From Triplophysa rosa (Eukaryota > Chordata > Actinopteri > Cypriniformes > Nemacheilidae), in contig NC_079904.1 in the NCBI RefSeq assembly GCF_024868665.1, forward strand, positions 19,740,996 to 19,804,995: a DNA stretch of 64,000 nucleotides. The letters run 5' to 3'. Both the position numbers and the translations under genes were made by a program. Under the pieces are notes generated by a model. That model did no database searches. It had not been told where the DNA came from and worked only from the letters and a program-made list of their open reading frames with translations. Shown here in pieces: positions 43,086 through 55,719 of this stretch (the stretch's first letter is position 1; each line of letters opens with the position of its first letter).

Positions 43086-43458
43086 CAGCGGTTCCTGTCT
43101 GCATCGCTACATTGGTTACTGTCTGCATCGCTGCCGACGGTTTGTTTGTATCCCCACACTTCGCTCTAATATTAGTGTATTTTATTATCGTTACTTATTA
43201 TTGTCGTTGCTAACTTATCCTGATATCTCAATAACCCTGCTTTTGTCATTTACTTGAAGCTTCTAAACCAAAAGTGATAATTAACTTAATGCCGCTAGCA
43301 TAGCAATAGCGTGTTAGCTTGCTTTCTGTTTACACTGTGGAATATCATCTTGCCTCTGGTTTGTCTTGTGTGCTAACTGTTTCTCTTTTTAAGCGAGTTT
43401 ACTACGATTCATTGAGCAACCTTTGTAAGTTGGAATTGCACTTTAAACCCGGTGAGTT

Positions 43459-44338
43459 ATGGCTTCTATTCCTATTATTGTTACTTGCACCTCATGTCAT
43501 ATGTTTAGCTTAGCCTTCTCTGTCAGCTGCGAGGGTTTTATATGCGATAACTGCAGGGAAATAGTTAGGCTGACAGAGAAGATCTTAGAATTAGAGTCTC
43601 GCATCCGATCGTTATCTGAGGATAGTAAGAGTGTAGGGACCATAGAAAACACTTTGGATGCGAGCAACATTAGCGCACACAGCTTGGTTCCGGTTGAAAA
43701 TCCCCTGCAGCTGGGAAACTTCGTGACTGTGAGACAGCGTAGTCGCAGGACAAAAAATCACTCGACCGTTCCGATTACAGTCTCGAACAGGTTTGCCCCG
43801 CTCAGTGACGCACCGACTGAGAAACCTGCTGAAAGTGCCCTAGTTATCGATGATTCTATTGTTCTTATGTTATAACGTTAACATAGAGGCACCAGCCACC
43901 ATAGTCCAATGTTTACCAGGAGATAGAGCGCCTGACATCAAATCAAATTTAAATGTGCTGGCTAAGGCTAATCGTAAATTCAGTAAGATTGATATTCACA
44001 TCGGCACAAATGATGTTCGACTCCGTCAATCGGAGATCACAAAAGATAATATTAAAGAGGTGTGTCAGCTCGCAAGCACGATGTCAGACACTGTAATATT
44101 CTCTGGCCCCCTCACTGCTTATCATGGTGATGAGATTTATAGCAGATTATCATCACTAAATGGCTGGTTGTCTGAGTGGTGCCTGCAGAATGATATAGTT
44201 TTTATAAATAACTGGAAGAGTTTTGAGGGCAGGCCTGACCTGTTGAAACGAGATGGTCTCCATCCCTCCTGGGCTGGGGCTTCCATCCTGTCTAGAAATA
44301 TGGCAAAAAGTCTTAATAATGCTAATGCTAAAGCTTGA
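43459..44338 (+). pseudogene. L2 ORF1 (zinc finger plus esterase), frameshifted
   Basis: The N-terminal piece (43459-about 43865) has a CTSCHM...CEGFICDNC cysteine cluster (residues about 11-33) resembling a PHD-like or treble-clef finger, followed by a coiled coil (VRLTEKILELESRIRSL). The serine block reads VIDDSIV where the minus copy has VIGDSIV, so the glycine before the catalytic region has changed. A frameshift near 43866 leads to the second piece (to 44338) with block III IHIGTNDVRLRQ and block V DGLHPSWAG. The reading order matches the intact ORF1 at 22597-23313, which lacks the cysteine cluster as annotated. Confidence 0.83.
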
Positions 44339-44559
44339 CTCGCTGGGGCCCAGGTCAGGGAGCAGACCGAATGGCTTAACCAACTGTCTGCTTGCCGTCT
44401 CTTGTCGCAGAATACATAAAATGTACAACATGTAATAATTCGTTCTCCCAAACATCACAAAATAGAGACTGTGTCTGTACCCCGGATTAGCAAACATAAA
44501 ATAATGCGTAAACCTCTTGAAAGTAATTTAATAAACGTTAAACAAATTAAACATGAACA

Positions 44560-45669
44560 AAATACAGATAATCAACTATTACGACTCGGATTGCTAAATA
44601 TTAGATCTCTCTCTAATAAAGCACTTTTGTTAACGATATGATAATAGATCATAAAATAGACATTCTCTGTTTGACAGAAACATTGCTAAAACCAGATGAT
44701 TATATTACTTTAAATGAATCTGTCCCCCAAGATTATTATTATAAACACGAGCCTCGTCTAAAAGGCAGAGGGGGAGGTGTTGCAGCACTTTACAATAACT
44801 TTTTAGCATTTCCCAGAAGTCTAACTCTAAATATAATTCTTTTGAAGTCACGGTACTTCACGTTTCAACACCTAATACTAAAGATAAAACAGTATATAGT
44901 ATATAGGCCTCCAGGGCACCACACAGATTTTATTAAAGAATTTGGTGGGTTCTTATCAGAACTAGTACTGGCCGCAGATAGAGTCCTTGTCGTTGGTGAC
45001 TTTAACATCCATGTAGATAACGATACAAATGCCTTAGGAATTGCTTTCAAAGACACTCATAACTCCATAGGCATTAGTCAACATGTGTCAGGACCCACTC
45101 ACCTTCGTAATCATACTTTAGATTTATTACTGTTTTACAGTATAAATGTGGACGACGTTAAAATCCTTCAGCAGAGTGAAGACATTTCGGATCATTATCT
45201 GGTATTATGTTTGCTTCACTGGCCAACGGCTGCAAATAAAACTCATTGTTACAAATATGGTAGAACAATAACTTCAACTACCAAAGATGCGTTTCTCGAT
45301 ATTCTGCCCGAATTGTCTCAAATCGCTAGCATGAGAAATAACGTTAAAGATCTTGACACTACCATTGAAAAATTTAATTCCACCTTCTCGGTAACGCTAG
45401 ACACAGTTGCTCCACTACGTTTAAAGAAGATTAAAAATGGCAGTCAAACACCGTGGTATAATGAACACACTCAGGCTCTAAAGAAAGCGGCCCGAAAAAT
45501 GGAGCGCAACTTTAAGAAAACTAAATTAGAGGTATTTCGTACAGCATGGAAGGATAGTATTCGAAAATACAGGAAAGCCCTAAAAACTTCTAGATCCGCC
45601 TACTTTTCATCACTAATAGAAGAAAACCAGCAAACCCAAGGTTTTTATTTAACACAGTGGCTAAATTAA
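44560..45669 (+). pseudogene. L2 ORF2 endonuclease
   Basis: Starts with [19 protein letters not shown] (about 44577-44633), then a frameshift into [20 protein letters not shown]. Two more compensating frame changes lie between about 44830 and 44905. Catalytic features: [14 protein letters not shown] and ISDHYLVLC. The linker WYNEHTQALKKAARKMERNF follows. The frame is lost again near 45630, before the RT frame starting at 45778. Confidence 0.84.
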
Positions 45670-45777
45670 CAAAAAAAATCGTCAGTGACTTCTGATCCTG
45701 TATATCAGCATAGCAGTGATGAATTTATGAACTACTTCACATATAAAATCTAAGATATTAGAGAAAAAATTATAACA

Positions 45778-47406
45778 ATGCAATCAGAAGTGAAACCCGC
45801 TGAACAAACTAACTACAGCGCCCCTAAGGAGATAATGCAATTATTTTATACCGTAGATAACGATGAGCTGTCTAAAATCATGTCAACAACATGCATGCTA
45901 GACCCTATACCTACAAATCTACTGAAAGAGATGCTCCCAGAAATTATAGATCCTATTCTTGGTATTATTAACTCATCAATGACATTGGGACATGTGCCTA
46001 AAGCATATAAGGTGGCTGTTATAAGGCCCCTTGTCAAAAAACCCCAACTCGACCCTAGAGAACTAGGGAACTACAGGCCTATATCGAATCTACCTTTCAT
46101 ATCTAAAGTTCTGGAAAAAGTAGTTTCAACTCAATTATGCTCCTTCTTCCAAAGGAATGGCATCAATGAAGAATTCCAGTCTGGATTTAGAGCATGTCAC
46201 AGTACAGAGACTGCTTTGATCAGAGTTTTAAATGAACTGCTATTGGCGTCTGACAAAGGTTGTATCTCGTTATTGGTGCTGCTAGACCTTAGTGCTGCAT
46301 TCGATACCATTGACCACAGCACACTCCTACATAGACTCGAAAATTGCGTCGGCATTAAAGGAATAGCTTTGAAATGGTTTAAATCTTATTTATCCGACCG
46401 TTTTCAATTTGTAGCAATAAACAATGAGGTGTCACGCAAATCGCAAGTCCAGTACGGTGTACCACAGGGCTCAGTCTTAGGGCCTCTGCTCTTCGCATTA
46501 TACATGCTACCTCTAGGAGATATAATAAAGCAACACGGAGTTAGCTTTCACTGTTATGCTGATGATACTCAACTTTATATTTCCTCGAAGCCTCATGAAA
46601 CACAGCAGTTCCATCGAATAATGGAATGCATAGTCGATATAAAAAACTGGATGAGTAACAACTTTTTATTACTGAACTCGCCCAAAACAGAAGTGTTACT
46701 TATTGGACCGAAAACTGTTATAGATAACAACCAAGAATACTGCTTAACTATTGACAGATGTTCCATAAAACCCTCGTCATCAGCAAAGAATCTTGGCATT
46801 CTATTCGATAGTAATCTGTCATTTGAGAGCCACGTCGCCAACACCTGTAAAATTGCGTTTTTCCATCTTAAGAATATATCTAAACTACGTCATATGCTGT
46901 CAATGTCAGATGCAGAGAAGTTAATTCATGCATTCATGACATCAAGACTAGATTACTGTAATGCACTGTTAGGTGGTTGCCCTACAGGCTTATTACAAAA
47001 ACTCCAACTGGTCCAAAATGCGGCAGCTCGAGTTCTTACACGTACAAAAAAGTATGAACATATTAGCCCGGTTCTGTCTACCTTGCACTGGTTACCTATA
47101 AAGCATCGCGTTAACTTTAAAATCTTGCTTATTACCTATAAAGCCCTACATGGTTTAGCTCCTCAGTACTTGAATGAACTCCTTTTGTATTACAGTCATT
47201 CACGTGCATTACGCTCTCAGGCGTCCTGTCAGTTGGTAATACCTAGAATTTCAAAATCAAGTGCAGGTGGTAGATCCTTCTCCTATCTAGCGCCTAAACT
47301 TTGGAATAGTCTTCCCTGCACTGTCCGGGAGGCAGACACACTCTGTCAGTTTAAATCTAGACTAAAGACGCATCTTTTTAATCTTGCATACACTAGACTT
47401 CCATAA
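45778..47406 (+). pseudogene. L2 ORF2 reverse transcriptase, open for 542 codons
   Basis: Complete RT and C-terminal region in one frame. Motifs: [97 protein letters not shown] (YADD intact, about 46551-46586), RLDYCNALLGGCPTG and LHWLPIKHRVNF. Called a pseudogene because it is cut off from its endonuclease by frameshifts. The downstream half is almost identical to 15188-16486. Confidence 0.88.
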
Positions 47407-48319
47407 TATAAATCTTCTGAGGGTTTATGCTGCACTAGTTAGATCAACCGGAACCAAAAACACAACTGATGTACTTGTTGCATCAAAGAGTGCAGAACAG
47501 TACTCTACTCTCAGCCAGTCTTGTCTCATTGTTCCAAGGTTACCACAGTGAGCAGGATGCAGTTCATGGCCTGACCTGATGGTAGAGTGGAGACCTGACA
47601 AGAGCTGAGATGATAGAGCTGGATAAAGAAGGATGCGGTCACCTGACACGTCCTCACCACAAAATTTCAAATGCTATTAGATTATTAATGATTATCTTAA
47701 ACTATAATTTACCTTATTAGTAAATTTATTTATTTTATTTAGCCTTGTGCAAGCTCTCTGGAGCTTGTGCAGAGGCAGCAGCTTTTGCCAGAGGGGAAAT
47801 GGAACCCCCTGGTTGGGCCTGGGTTCTCCTGAGGTTTTTTTTCTCGATTAGAGTTTTGGGTTCCTCGCCACCGTTTGCATACTGTTTTGCATCTGCCTGG
47901 CCGGGGGGGCTGCTTTAGAATTTTAAAGTTTTACTTAATTAATATTGCATATAGGAATTTATAGTCTGTTATATTTGACCTGTGCTTCTCTCTCCTCTAT
48001 CTTAAATGTGTGCTCTCAATGTGCGTGTGTGTGTGTGTGCATGTCTTTGTGTGTGCGCGTACTTGTCTGTGTACGTGTGTGTGTGCGTGCGCGTCCGTGT
48101 GTGTGTGTCTGTGTGTTAGTACGTGTGCATATTGTGTGTGTGGAGTGTTTTGTATGTGGGTATGTCTGTCTTCTTTGTTTTCACCTTTTTCTTGTTTTTG
48201 CAGGTACAACATTAATTGGTTTGCTTATAGTCAATATGTCTTATGTACAGCTGCTTTGTAACAATGAAAATTGTAAATAACGCTATATAAATAAAGTTGA
48301 TTTGAGTTGAGTTGAGAAT
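47407..48319 (+). other. L2 3' UTR
   Basis: Same organisation as 16487-17485: CTGGCCGGGGGGGCTG block near 47895, GT-rich tract at 48015-48150, ATATAAATAAAGTTGA and TTGAG tail. Confidence 0.82.
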
Positions 48320-48720
48320 GATAGCGGCAAATTCTCCCATTTACCTTAACTCATTGCTCCAGGTGTACATCCCCTCCCGTCATCTTTGGTCTGAAAATGA
48401 GCGACGCCTGGTTGTTCCATCACAGCGAGGCACCAAATCCCTTGCAAAAACCTTTACTCATTCGGTTCCCCTGTGGTGGAATGAACTGCCAGGCTCCATC
48501 CAAACTAAAGCATCCTTCACAACTTTCAAAAAACAGTTCAAAACATACCTGTTCTGCATTTATTTGACTACCTAATAACTGTCGTCTGTCTGTCTAAAAA
48601 AAATGTTGTTGTTCATTCTCTCCTTTGCTTACTCCAACTTTATTCATGCTAGTAGCATGGCCTTATAAACTATCTGTACTGTTTAGAGTGATAGTGAGTA
48701 ACAATTGCTTGTTAGCAGTT
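48320..48720 (+). pseudogene. LINE copy B RT C-terminus and 3' UTR
   Basis: RMIAANSPIYLNSLLQVYIP, SENERRLVVPSQRGTKSL, HSVPLWWNELPG and FKKQFKTYLF, ending at a stop at 48575. This is the expected C-terminus after the thumb at 42795-43085. Confidence 0.82.
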
Positions 48721-48884
48721 GAAAAAAAACTGTAAAATAATATTTAAAATTTACCTTCCTTCTTGCTTTGTGGACCACACACAACAACACATTGCAACAG
48801 TAAATTTTTATTCATCCGCTTCACGTTGTTAACTCACATTACAAGTTTAGTAAAAAATTAATCACTGCAAGTCACTCCTAAAAA

Positions 48885-50730
48885 TCATCTCAGGTTACAT
48901 CTGTAACCCTGGTTCCCTGAGAAGGGAATGAGAAACTGCGTCGCCATCGGAACGCCTTGTCGTGACCGCATCTGAAGCACGTTTGTCAAATAAACTCATA
49001 ATGAGGTAATAAGCGGGATTCCATACGTACCCTTTAGAAGGAACTCGCATTCCGTCGCCATGGCAATGCTATGGGAACACGATGCCAAATGCCTGTAGCA
49101 TGTTCGAACTGAACACGATCAAGGCAACAGTATTCGAGAACCCAAAGAGGGGTCCAGTTCCAAGTCAAAACATCTGATTAAGTTGACCTCTAGAAGGGAA
49201 GCCCCTGACCCTAAGGCCTTAGAGGCAGCCATACCCCGAGTGGAGTGGGCTCTAATTACAACAGGTGAGGATGTGCCACAAAGTTCATAAACAAGCGAGA
49301 TAGAGTAGGTGGATAGTGGATACTAAGTGTGCTTTGTTGCCGGGAAATCCTTCCTAAGTGAAACAAAGAAAACAAATAACTGCTCTGACGTTCTCCACTG
49401 AGCAGTCGTGTGAATGCCTGCATCCAGTTCTCGCACAGTTCAACTTCTGGTCAGTACGCTTAAAAAGGGGGAAGATAAAAAGCCTGAAGAACAATGGGCT
49501 TCAGCGCATTATTCAGTACCTTTGTACAGAGACCAGACCCATAGCTTCTAAAGCAACAGTTGGGCGTTGAGAACCGCACCCCTGCCTGAGAAAGAAGGTC
49601 TCACCTGATTGGAATCTCCCACAGAGGGCTTTCCACCAACAGTAACCTTTCCCATTGAACACACCCCTGAACTCCTGGTAGCAGAGTTATCAGGGGAAAC
49701 GTGTACAACTGCAGCCTATGCCACACCTGTACCATGGAATCCAGCCCCAATAGGGCGGATGTGTCAGAGAAAACCACAGTGGGCAGTGCGTGGTGTCCCG
49801 ATACATGAACAGATCCACCTCTGCATGCACCAAATGCGCTCTACCACTTCTGGGTGAAGCCTCCCCGACCGTAGACCTCCTAGATGATACACAAGAGACA
49901 CCCCTGATGCCTTTTCTGATCGGACAAGCACATGATGGCCCCTTAGGTCTGGAAGGACCTAGCCTGACCGCCATCATCTCCAAGCAACGTATGTGCCATA
50001 ATTGATGATGGGCTTTCCAGTGATTTTGCGCCTTTGGCCTTCCCTAATCGCTCCTCTACCTGTGAGAATTGCGTCTGTTGTCAATGTAAAACACAGACAG
50101 CGCGCACCCATCACAGGACCTTGGGACAGAAACCAAGGTTTCTTTCACATAATCAAAGCACTGGCGTGTGACTTTCATCATGCAAAATGGGTTGCCACTC
50201 TGGGAAAATCCCTTGGTTTTGAGCCACCACTGTACAGTAAAGGTGTCATGTGCAGCAGACCAGCGGGAATCATCCTGGAAGCAGCTCCCATCAGACCCAA
50301 CAGCTTTGTGATTGCCTGGCTTTATCCTTCCCACAGCTGTTAGGATCGCATCGATGCTAGCAGGCGAAAGTCATGCCAGCATCGGAACACAGTTCATTCA
50401 TTGAGCTCTCTTCTAACGAGCTGGTGATTCAAACCAGGTGTGTTAAACAAGAGAGAGATGCAAAATATGCAGAGCGGGGGGTCACGAGTACCCAGAGCTG
50501 CATCCACACATTTCATGAATGTGCGCTGTGATAAAGCCAGACCGAACGGAAGAACCTTATAATGGTACGCTATGCCCCCAAAAGCGAACCTCAGAAACTC
50601 CCTATAATGTGGAAGGATGGAAACATGAAAGTATGCATCCTTGAAATCATTTATTCGACACACATGCTTCAGATGTGTTCCATATTGCTATGGCGACGCA
50701 GCGTGAGTTCCCTCTAAAGGGAACCCTTCA
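48885..50730 (-). mobile_element. Degraded DIRS copy (minus)
   Basis: The left edge has CAGGTTACATCTGTAACC and GGTTCCCTGAGAAGGGAAT, similar to the outer end of the DIRS at 7836-7886. The right edge carries GAGTTCCCTCTAAAGGGAA in inverted sense, and ACTGCGTCGCCAT / ATGGCGACGCAG at the two sides pair as an inverted repeat. Coding relics inside read on the minus strand (RT near 50640, RNase H end near 49830). It differs clearly from the DIRS at 2294-7886, so it is another subfamily. Confidence 0.72.
49690..50663 (-). pseudogene. DIRS RT and RNase H relics
   Basis: 50663-50394: NDFKDAYFHVSILPHYREFL, RFAFGGIAYHYKVLPFGLAL and FMKCVDAALG, the palm with the first catalytic Asp (DFKDAY). 50334-50056: post-RT region in another frame. 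49983-49690: AEVDLFMYRDTTHCPLWFSL, the conserved end of DIRS RNase H. Frames differ, stops intervene and the YxDD region is missing. Confidence 0.75.
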
Positions 50731-51808
<1,078 letters not shown>

Positions 51809-51949
51809 GATGAGACAGACAGAAAGAGAGCGATTGAGAGAGGGGGAGAGTGTGTGCCTGTATGTACCTCAGACTGCGGAATGAAGCTTTGGGAGCTTTA
51901 AAACCCAAGCGCTTTTTCCTTTCGGTAATATCTTTCTGTTCCTTTCCAG

Positions 51950-51978
51950 GCTTTGAATGAGGAGATGCAGACAATAAG
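51950..51978 (+). other. Candidate host microexon (29 nt)
   Basis: A pyrimidine tract and AG (TTTCTGTTCCTTTCCAG ending 51949) precede, and GTAAGC follows at 51979. Both splice sites match consensus well. Only one frame is open, coding ALNEEMQTI plus two bases of the next codon. No gene could be recognised from nine residues. If real, the surrounding 50.7-54 kb is intron of a plus-strand gene. Chance occurrence of paired sites is possible. Confidence 0.35.
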
Positions 51979-53968
51979 GTAAGCAGCTTCCCCTTTTTGT
52001 TTTTTATTTATTTACCCATCTCGTCCATCTTATTGCAGGACTGCAGCAGGATTTACATTCACTGTGGTGTAGGATGGATCCACTAAAAATAGAATTTGAT
52101 GTTAAATCATTTGGTGCTTTAAACGCTTCTCTAGCCACAATGTCTTGTTTAGTTTGTTTATGCGTTGCAAAGCTAGTGTGTTTGTGTTACAGAGCAGAGC
52201 ATAAAATGCTCCAAAACTGATTGATATTGGTTTATTTGCTATATAATATTCATGACATGCGTGTGCTGTCATGTCACTGCTGTTACCCAAGGCAGCATGA
52301 GAGATGGAACCTGGGTAATTATTTATTTGGATAAGCGTTTAGAGATGCTGCTGTACATTATAGTATATAAGTCATAGGGGGAAAGGTATGACTCAAGATG
52401 TGGGTGTATGTGGGGAAGATATCTGAGGGGTTGCTAGATGGATTTATTGGGGATTTTCCCCGTGCTAATGGATTTTATCAGGATATTGTTTGTTTTGCTA
52501 GAAGAAATTAAAATGAAGTAAATGTGCTTGCAGTTCCTCCATTATATGCTCCAAAATCTCTTGTCAATGTGAATAGCTATAGTTGGCACAGACACTCGGT
52601 TTAAACAAAAATCACGTGCATTACCTACAACATTTCATGCAATTTTAAATAGCTGTACTTGATCTATTTGCAAAACAATCTGGCAATAACACAAAACACA
52701 CATCTTAAAAAGATTTCTTTCTTTTGTATTTCATTTGTAACAATCAACACAAAAGAACATTTGTAATGTGAGCATAAATGTGATGATCTGAACAAGGGCC
52801 GTAACCACTACAGACATTGGGGGGACAAGACCCCCCAATATTTGGATAGTCTGACATTTTAAATAAAATCCTCATCTGTCAAGCACCATGCTGATGAAAC
52901 GCATATAAAAACTGAGACAAAATGTTTTGCGACTTCCAAAGCAGGCAGATACTCCCCCTCCCAACCTAACTGGTTTAGTCTCTCCAATGTTTAAAAAGGT
53001 GGTAGCCTTGATCTGACTTTTTTGTCTAATTGATGCAGTCACGTATAAATGTGTCATTTTTATAAGGTTTTATGAATATTGCTAGCCTTTAAAATTATAA
53101 TTTGACAATGCTTTTAATCTAAATGTGACTGTAAATAATAAATTAATTAATTGATCATACTTGATTATGAGCCGTTGATTACTAAGAAAAAAAGTGTTCC
53201 AGTAAATTAAGTTGCATTGCTAGATTAGTTGTATGCTAAATCTAAGATCTGAATCATTGGGTCAGTACTGCATTCATGAGGGGCTGACATATATCGGGTA
53301 AACATAAGGTGAAACATCAATTATTATCAAATTGAATGCAAATGCCCCTGATCCCACAGTGTAGCAAATCTGATGTAACATGCTGAAATTGTTTCTTGTC
53401 TCTTTTCTTGAAATCTGTTCACTTCAGAAATGACAGGAAAAAGTTCATTATGGTCTTTTTGAATATAAATGGGTGAATGTTACAAAGCTTGTCAAAAACA
53501 TGTCCAGGTCATTTTTTACAAAAAAAGAATGCGCTAATACAGAAATTAAATTTTACATGGATATTAACTATACACAAAAATAAAACAAACCATTAATACT
53601 ACAAATATTAAAAAAAGAAAATCATACTTGTTTATATTGCACTTTTAAAAATATATTTTTAACATTGTAAATTTAAGAATGTAATGAAAATAATGTATAA
53701 AGTTACCATGAAACCAAAATTTTATTTGTTTAGCTTTTATCTTCTGGATATCCTTAGGAATAGCATTTTAGAATATGTTAGTCCTAAGGATAACTATTTA
53801 TTAAACTAGTGTACCAATACATATCAACAATTTTATGACATCATTCTGCACTTCAGCTTCTCATCAAATTCTTAATGTTTATCAAATATCAAATTTATTA
53901 GCATTTTTACTATAGTATTGCATGTATACTGTATCTATTAGCAGATCCATGCATCATAGTGTTTTTAC
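51979..53968. other. Spacer or intron-like DNA
   Basis: AT-rich with no supported gene. A perfect 8-bp hairpin (TTGGGGGG, 6-base loop, CCCCCCAA) at 52817-52838 may mark the end of a decayed repeat. Confidence 0.4.
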
Positions 53969-54257
53969 TGTAACATGTCTGTCTGTTTATTCCTTGTGTT
54001 TTGATTTCTGTTTCAGTTTGACCTAGTTTCTAGTTTGTTCATTGATCATTGTGTTCGCCTGTCGCCCCGGTTAGCTCATTAGTTCCCTTTGTTTACAATG
54101 TGTATTTAAACCTTGTGTTCTCATTTGTTCTCTGTCTGGTATTATACTTATCTTAACGTGGTGTGTTTGCCCCTGTGTTTTCTGTGGATTTACTATTTAA
54201 ACCTGTTTTTGTCTCCTTCATCATGCGCGCGGTTTGGATATATAGCATCCCGTGACA
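53969..54257 (+). repeat. 5' LTR
   Basis: Matches 56721-57008 throughout, with shared blocks TTCAGTTTGACCTAGTTTCT and GTGTTTTCTGTGGATTTACT. Confidence 0.9.
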
Positions 54258-54335
54258 GAATACCTGACCCAAACAAGAAGATTTTTGGCAACGTTTTTCT
54301 TTCTTTTGTTTTCTCCTTTTTTTTGTCTCCCCGTC

Positions 54336-54656
54336 CAGGTACTCTGCTTAGAGAAGGGAGACCGTCCACTGGAGAATCACACTCGGGACTTTTTTCACAC
54401 CAACTTCCTGGATCACTTGCTCTGCATTTTTTATCACCACGGCCTGAGCGAGCGATGTAAAGCACGCCTTCCAACGGACGGTCCCAAAGAGGATTTCTCC
54501 TCCTTAGTGGAGTGGGTGCTGGAGAGCAATGGACTATTTTTCTCTGTTTGCACGGCTGAGGACATCTCAAGTCCCACTTCCAACCTAGAGCCCAGCCTAC
54601 CATCACCCTGCTGCACAGAGCGTCAGCCAGAGCCCACCGCAGACGCGTTTGTGTGA
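54336..54656 (+). pseudogene. LTR-element gag-like fragment
   Basis: Frame VLCLEKGDRPLENHTRDFFH ... GLSERCKARLP ... DFSSLVEWVLESNG resembles the capsid-like part of a widespread teleost LTR-element gag, followed by a proline/glutamate-rich stretch (SLPSPCCTERQPEP). It stops at 54656, and a second frame (CEPATLCIGAGVLVEFEGPE) continues to the hAT insert. Same broad family as the fragment at 8829, though the sequences differ. Confidence 0.6.
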
Positions 54657-54807
54657 GCCCTCTGCCACACAAACACCAGTACGTGAGCCGGGGACTGAGC
54701 TTGCCATCGCCCCGGAACCTGAGCCTCAAGACGCGAATGACCAGGTTTGTGAGCCAGCAACACTGTGCATTGGCGCGGGAGTCCTCGTGGAGTTTGAGGG
54801 CCCAGAG

Positions 54808-55711
54808 CAGGGTTCGGCAACCTTTGCGACCAAATGCGTCTATTTGGGGCCTTTCCCACCAAATAAATTTGTCTGGAGCTGCAAAATATATGTAACCTTT
54901 AAATTGCTATAACACAGGTTGTTATTATGCATGTAAGGTAGTAGTTACCCAGTTGCACCACTATAGTGGAACTTTTATTGTATTTAGATGTTAACAATTT
55001 AAACAGTTTTGTCCCTGGCAAGAAGTGGGAGTGTTGCAATAGGAGAGTATCGCGCGCACGCGCTGCTTTAATTAGACTTCAGCTTTTTTCTGTGAACTTT
55101 TCTTTTGGCTTTTGTTTTTGCAGCGTTTGATGAACAGCCACAAGAGACCACCTACTCTCCGCATACGGACATCATGCATAAACATTATGAGAAGCCCGCT
55201 AGCCAGACAGGATTTAAACTATGCCGGCTAAAGACCTAAAAGTTTGGTTTAAAGACAAAAAACGTACAAAGCAGAATTTTTTTCACCATTCCATTTGTAA
55301 CACACATACAGTGTTCGGCGCTGTCTCACATCTGTCAAAGCAGAAATAAAACCACTGCTCTCTGTATGTTTTTTTTCTGTCATCTCCGGTCTCGCTCATA
55401 TGTACATTGCATGCACTTATTTCGAATAAAATATAAAAAATATTCGAATACAAATAAAATATCTGAAAAAGCAGGTTGGGTAAATGTGTATGGTTTTTCA
55501 GATATTTCTTGAAGAAATCAGGACACAAGTGGTCAAAAGTGGACAAAATAGACAGATAACAACAGCAGGTATAAATGGGTATGTGCCTCTTTCGTCCACT
55601 TGTGATCCGATCGACCAAAACTCATCTTAATACCAGGCATAAACAGGGCCTCATAAAGACTGCAGGGAGCCGCAGAAGGGGGGCAGAAGAGCCATGGGTT
55701 GCTGACCCCTC
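54808..55711. mobile_element. Non-autonomous hAT inside the LTR element
   Basis: Ends CAGGGTTCGGCAACCTTT (left) and GAGGGGTCAGCAACCC (right, complemented). Flanks GCCCAGAG (54800-54807) and GCCTAGAG (55712-55719) form an 8-bp duplication with one mismatch. The 904-base interior has no transposase. The left end matches the right end of the intact hAT at 17881-20622 at 17 of 18 bases. Confidence 0.87.
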
Positions 55712-55719
55712 GCCTAGAG

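Larger units (their letters stand above)
43086..48319 (+). mobile_element. Esterase-type L2 LINE, near full length
   Basis: 5' UTR (43086-43458, with the phrase TGTCTGCATCGCT repeated at about 43097 and 43122), ORF1, ORF2 endonuclease and RT, 3' UTR with GT tract, and TTGAG tail at 48296-48316. Length 5.2 kb. The ends abut LINE copy B sequence that resumes (MIAANSP) after 48319, so the L2 inserted into copy B. A clear target duplication was not found. Frameshifts in ORF1 and the endonuclease make it defective, while the RT region is intact. Confidence 0.88.
40541..48720 (+). mobile_element. CR1/L2-superclade LINE, copy B (split by MITE and L2)
   Basis: Segments 40541-42335, 42795-43085 and 48320-about 48720 form one element. 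It is 5'-truncated inside the endonuclease (MLGDFNIHLDKP at about 40565). The RT thumb RYVLYNIRKIRPFLSEHASQ resumes after the MITE, and the C-terminus PIYLNSLLQVYIPSRH resumes after the L2. Copy A and copy B are the same or close subfamilies and lie in the same orientation about 3 kb apart. Confidence 0.82.
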
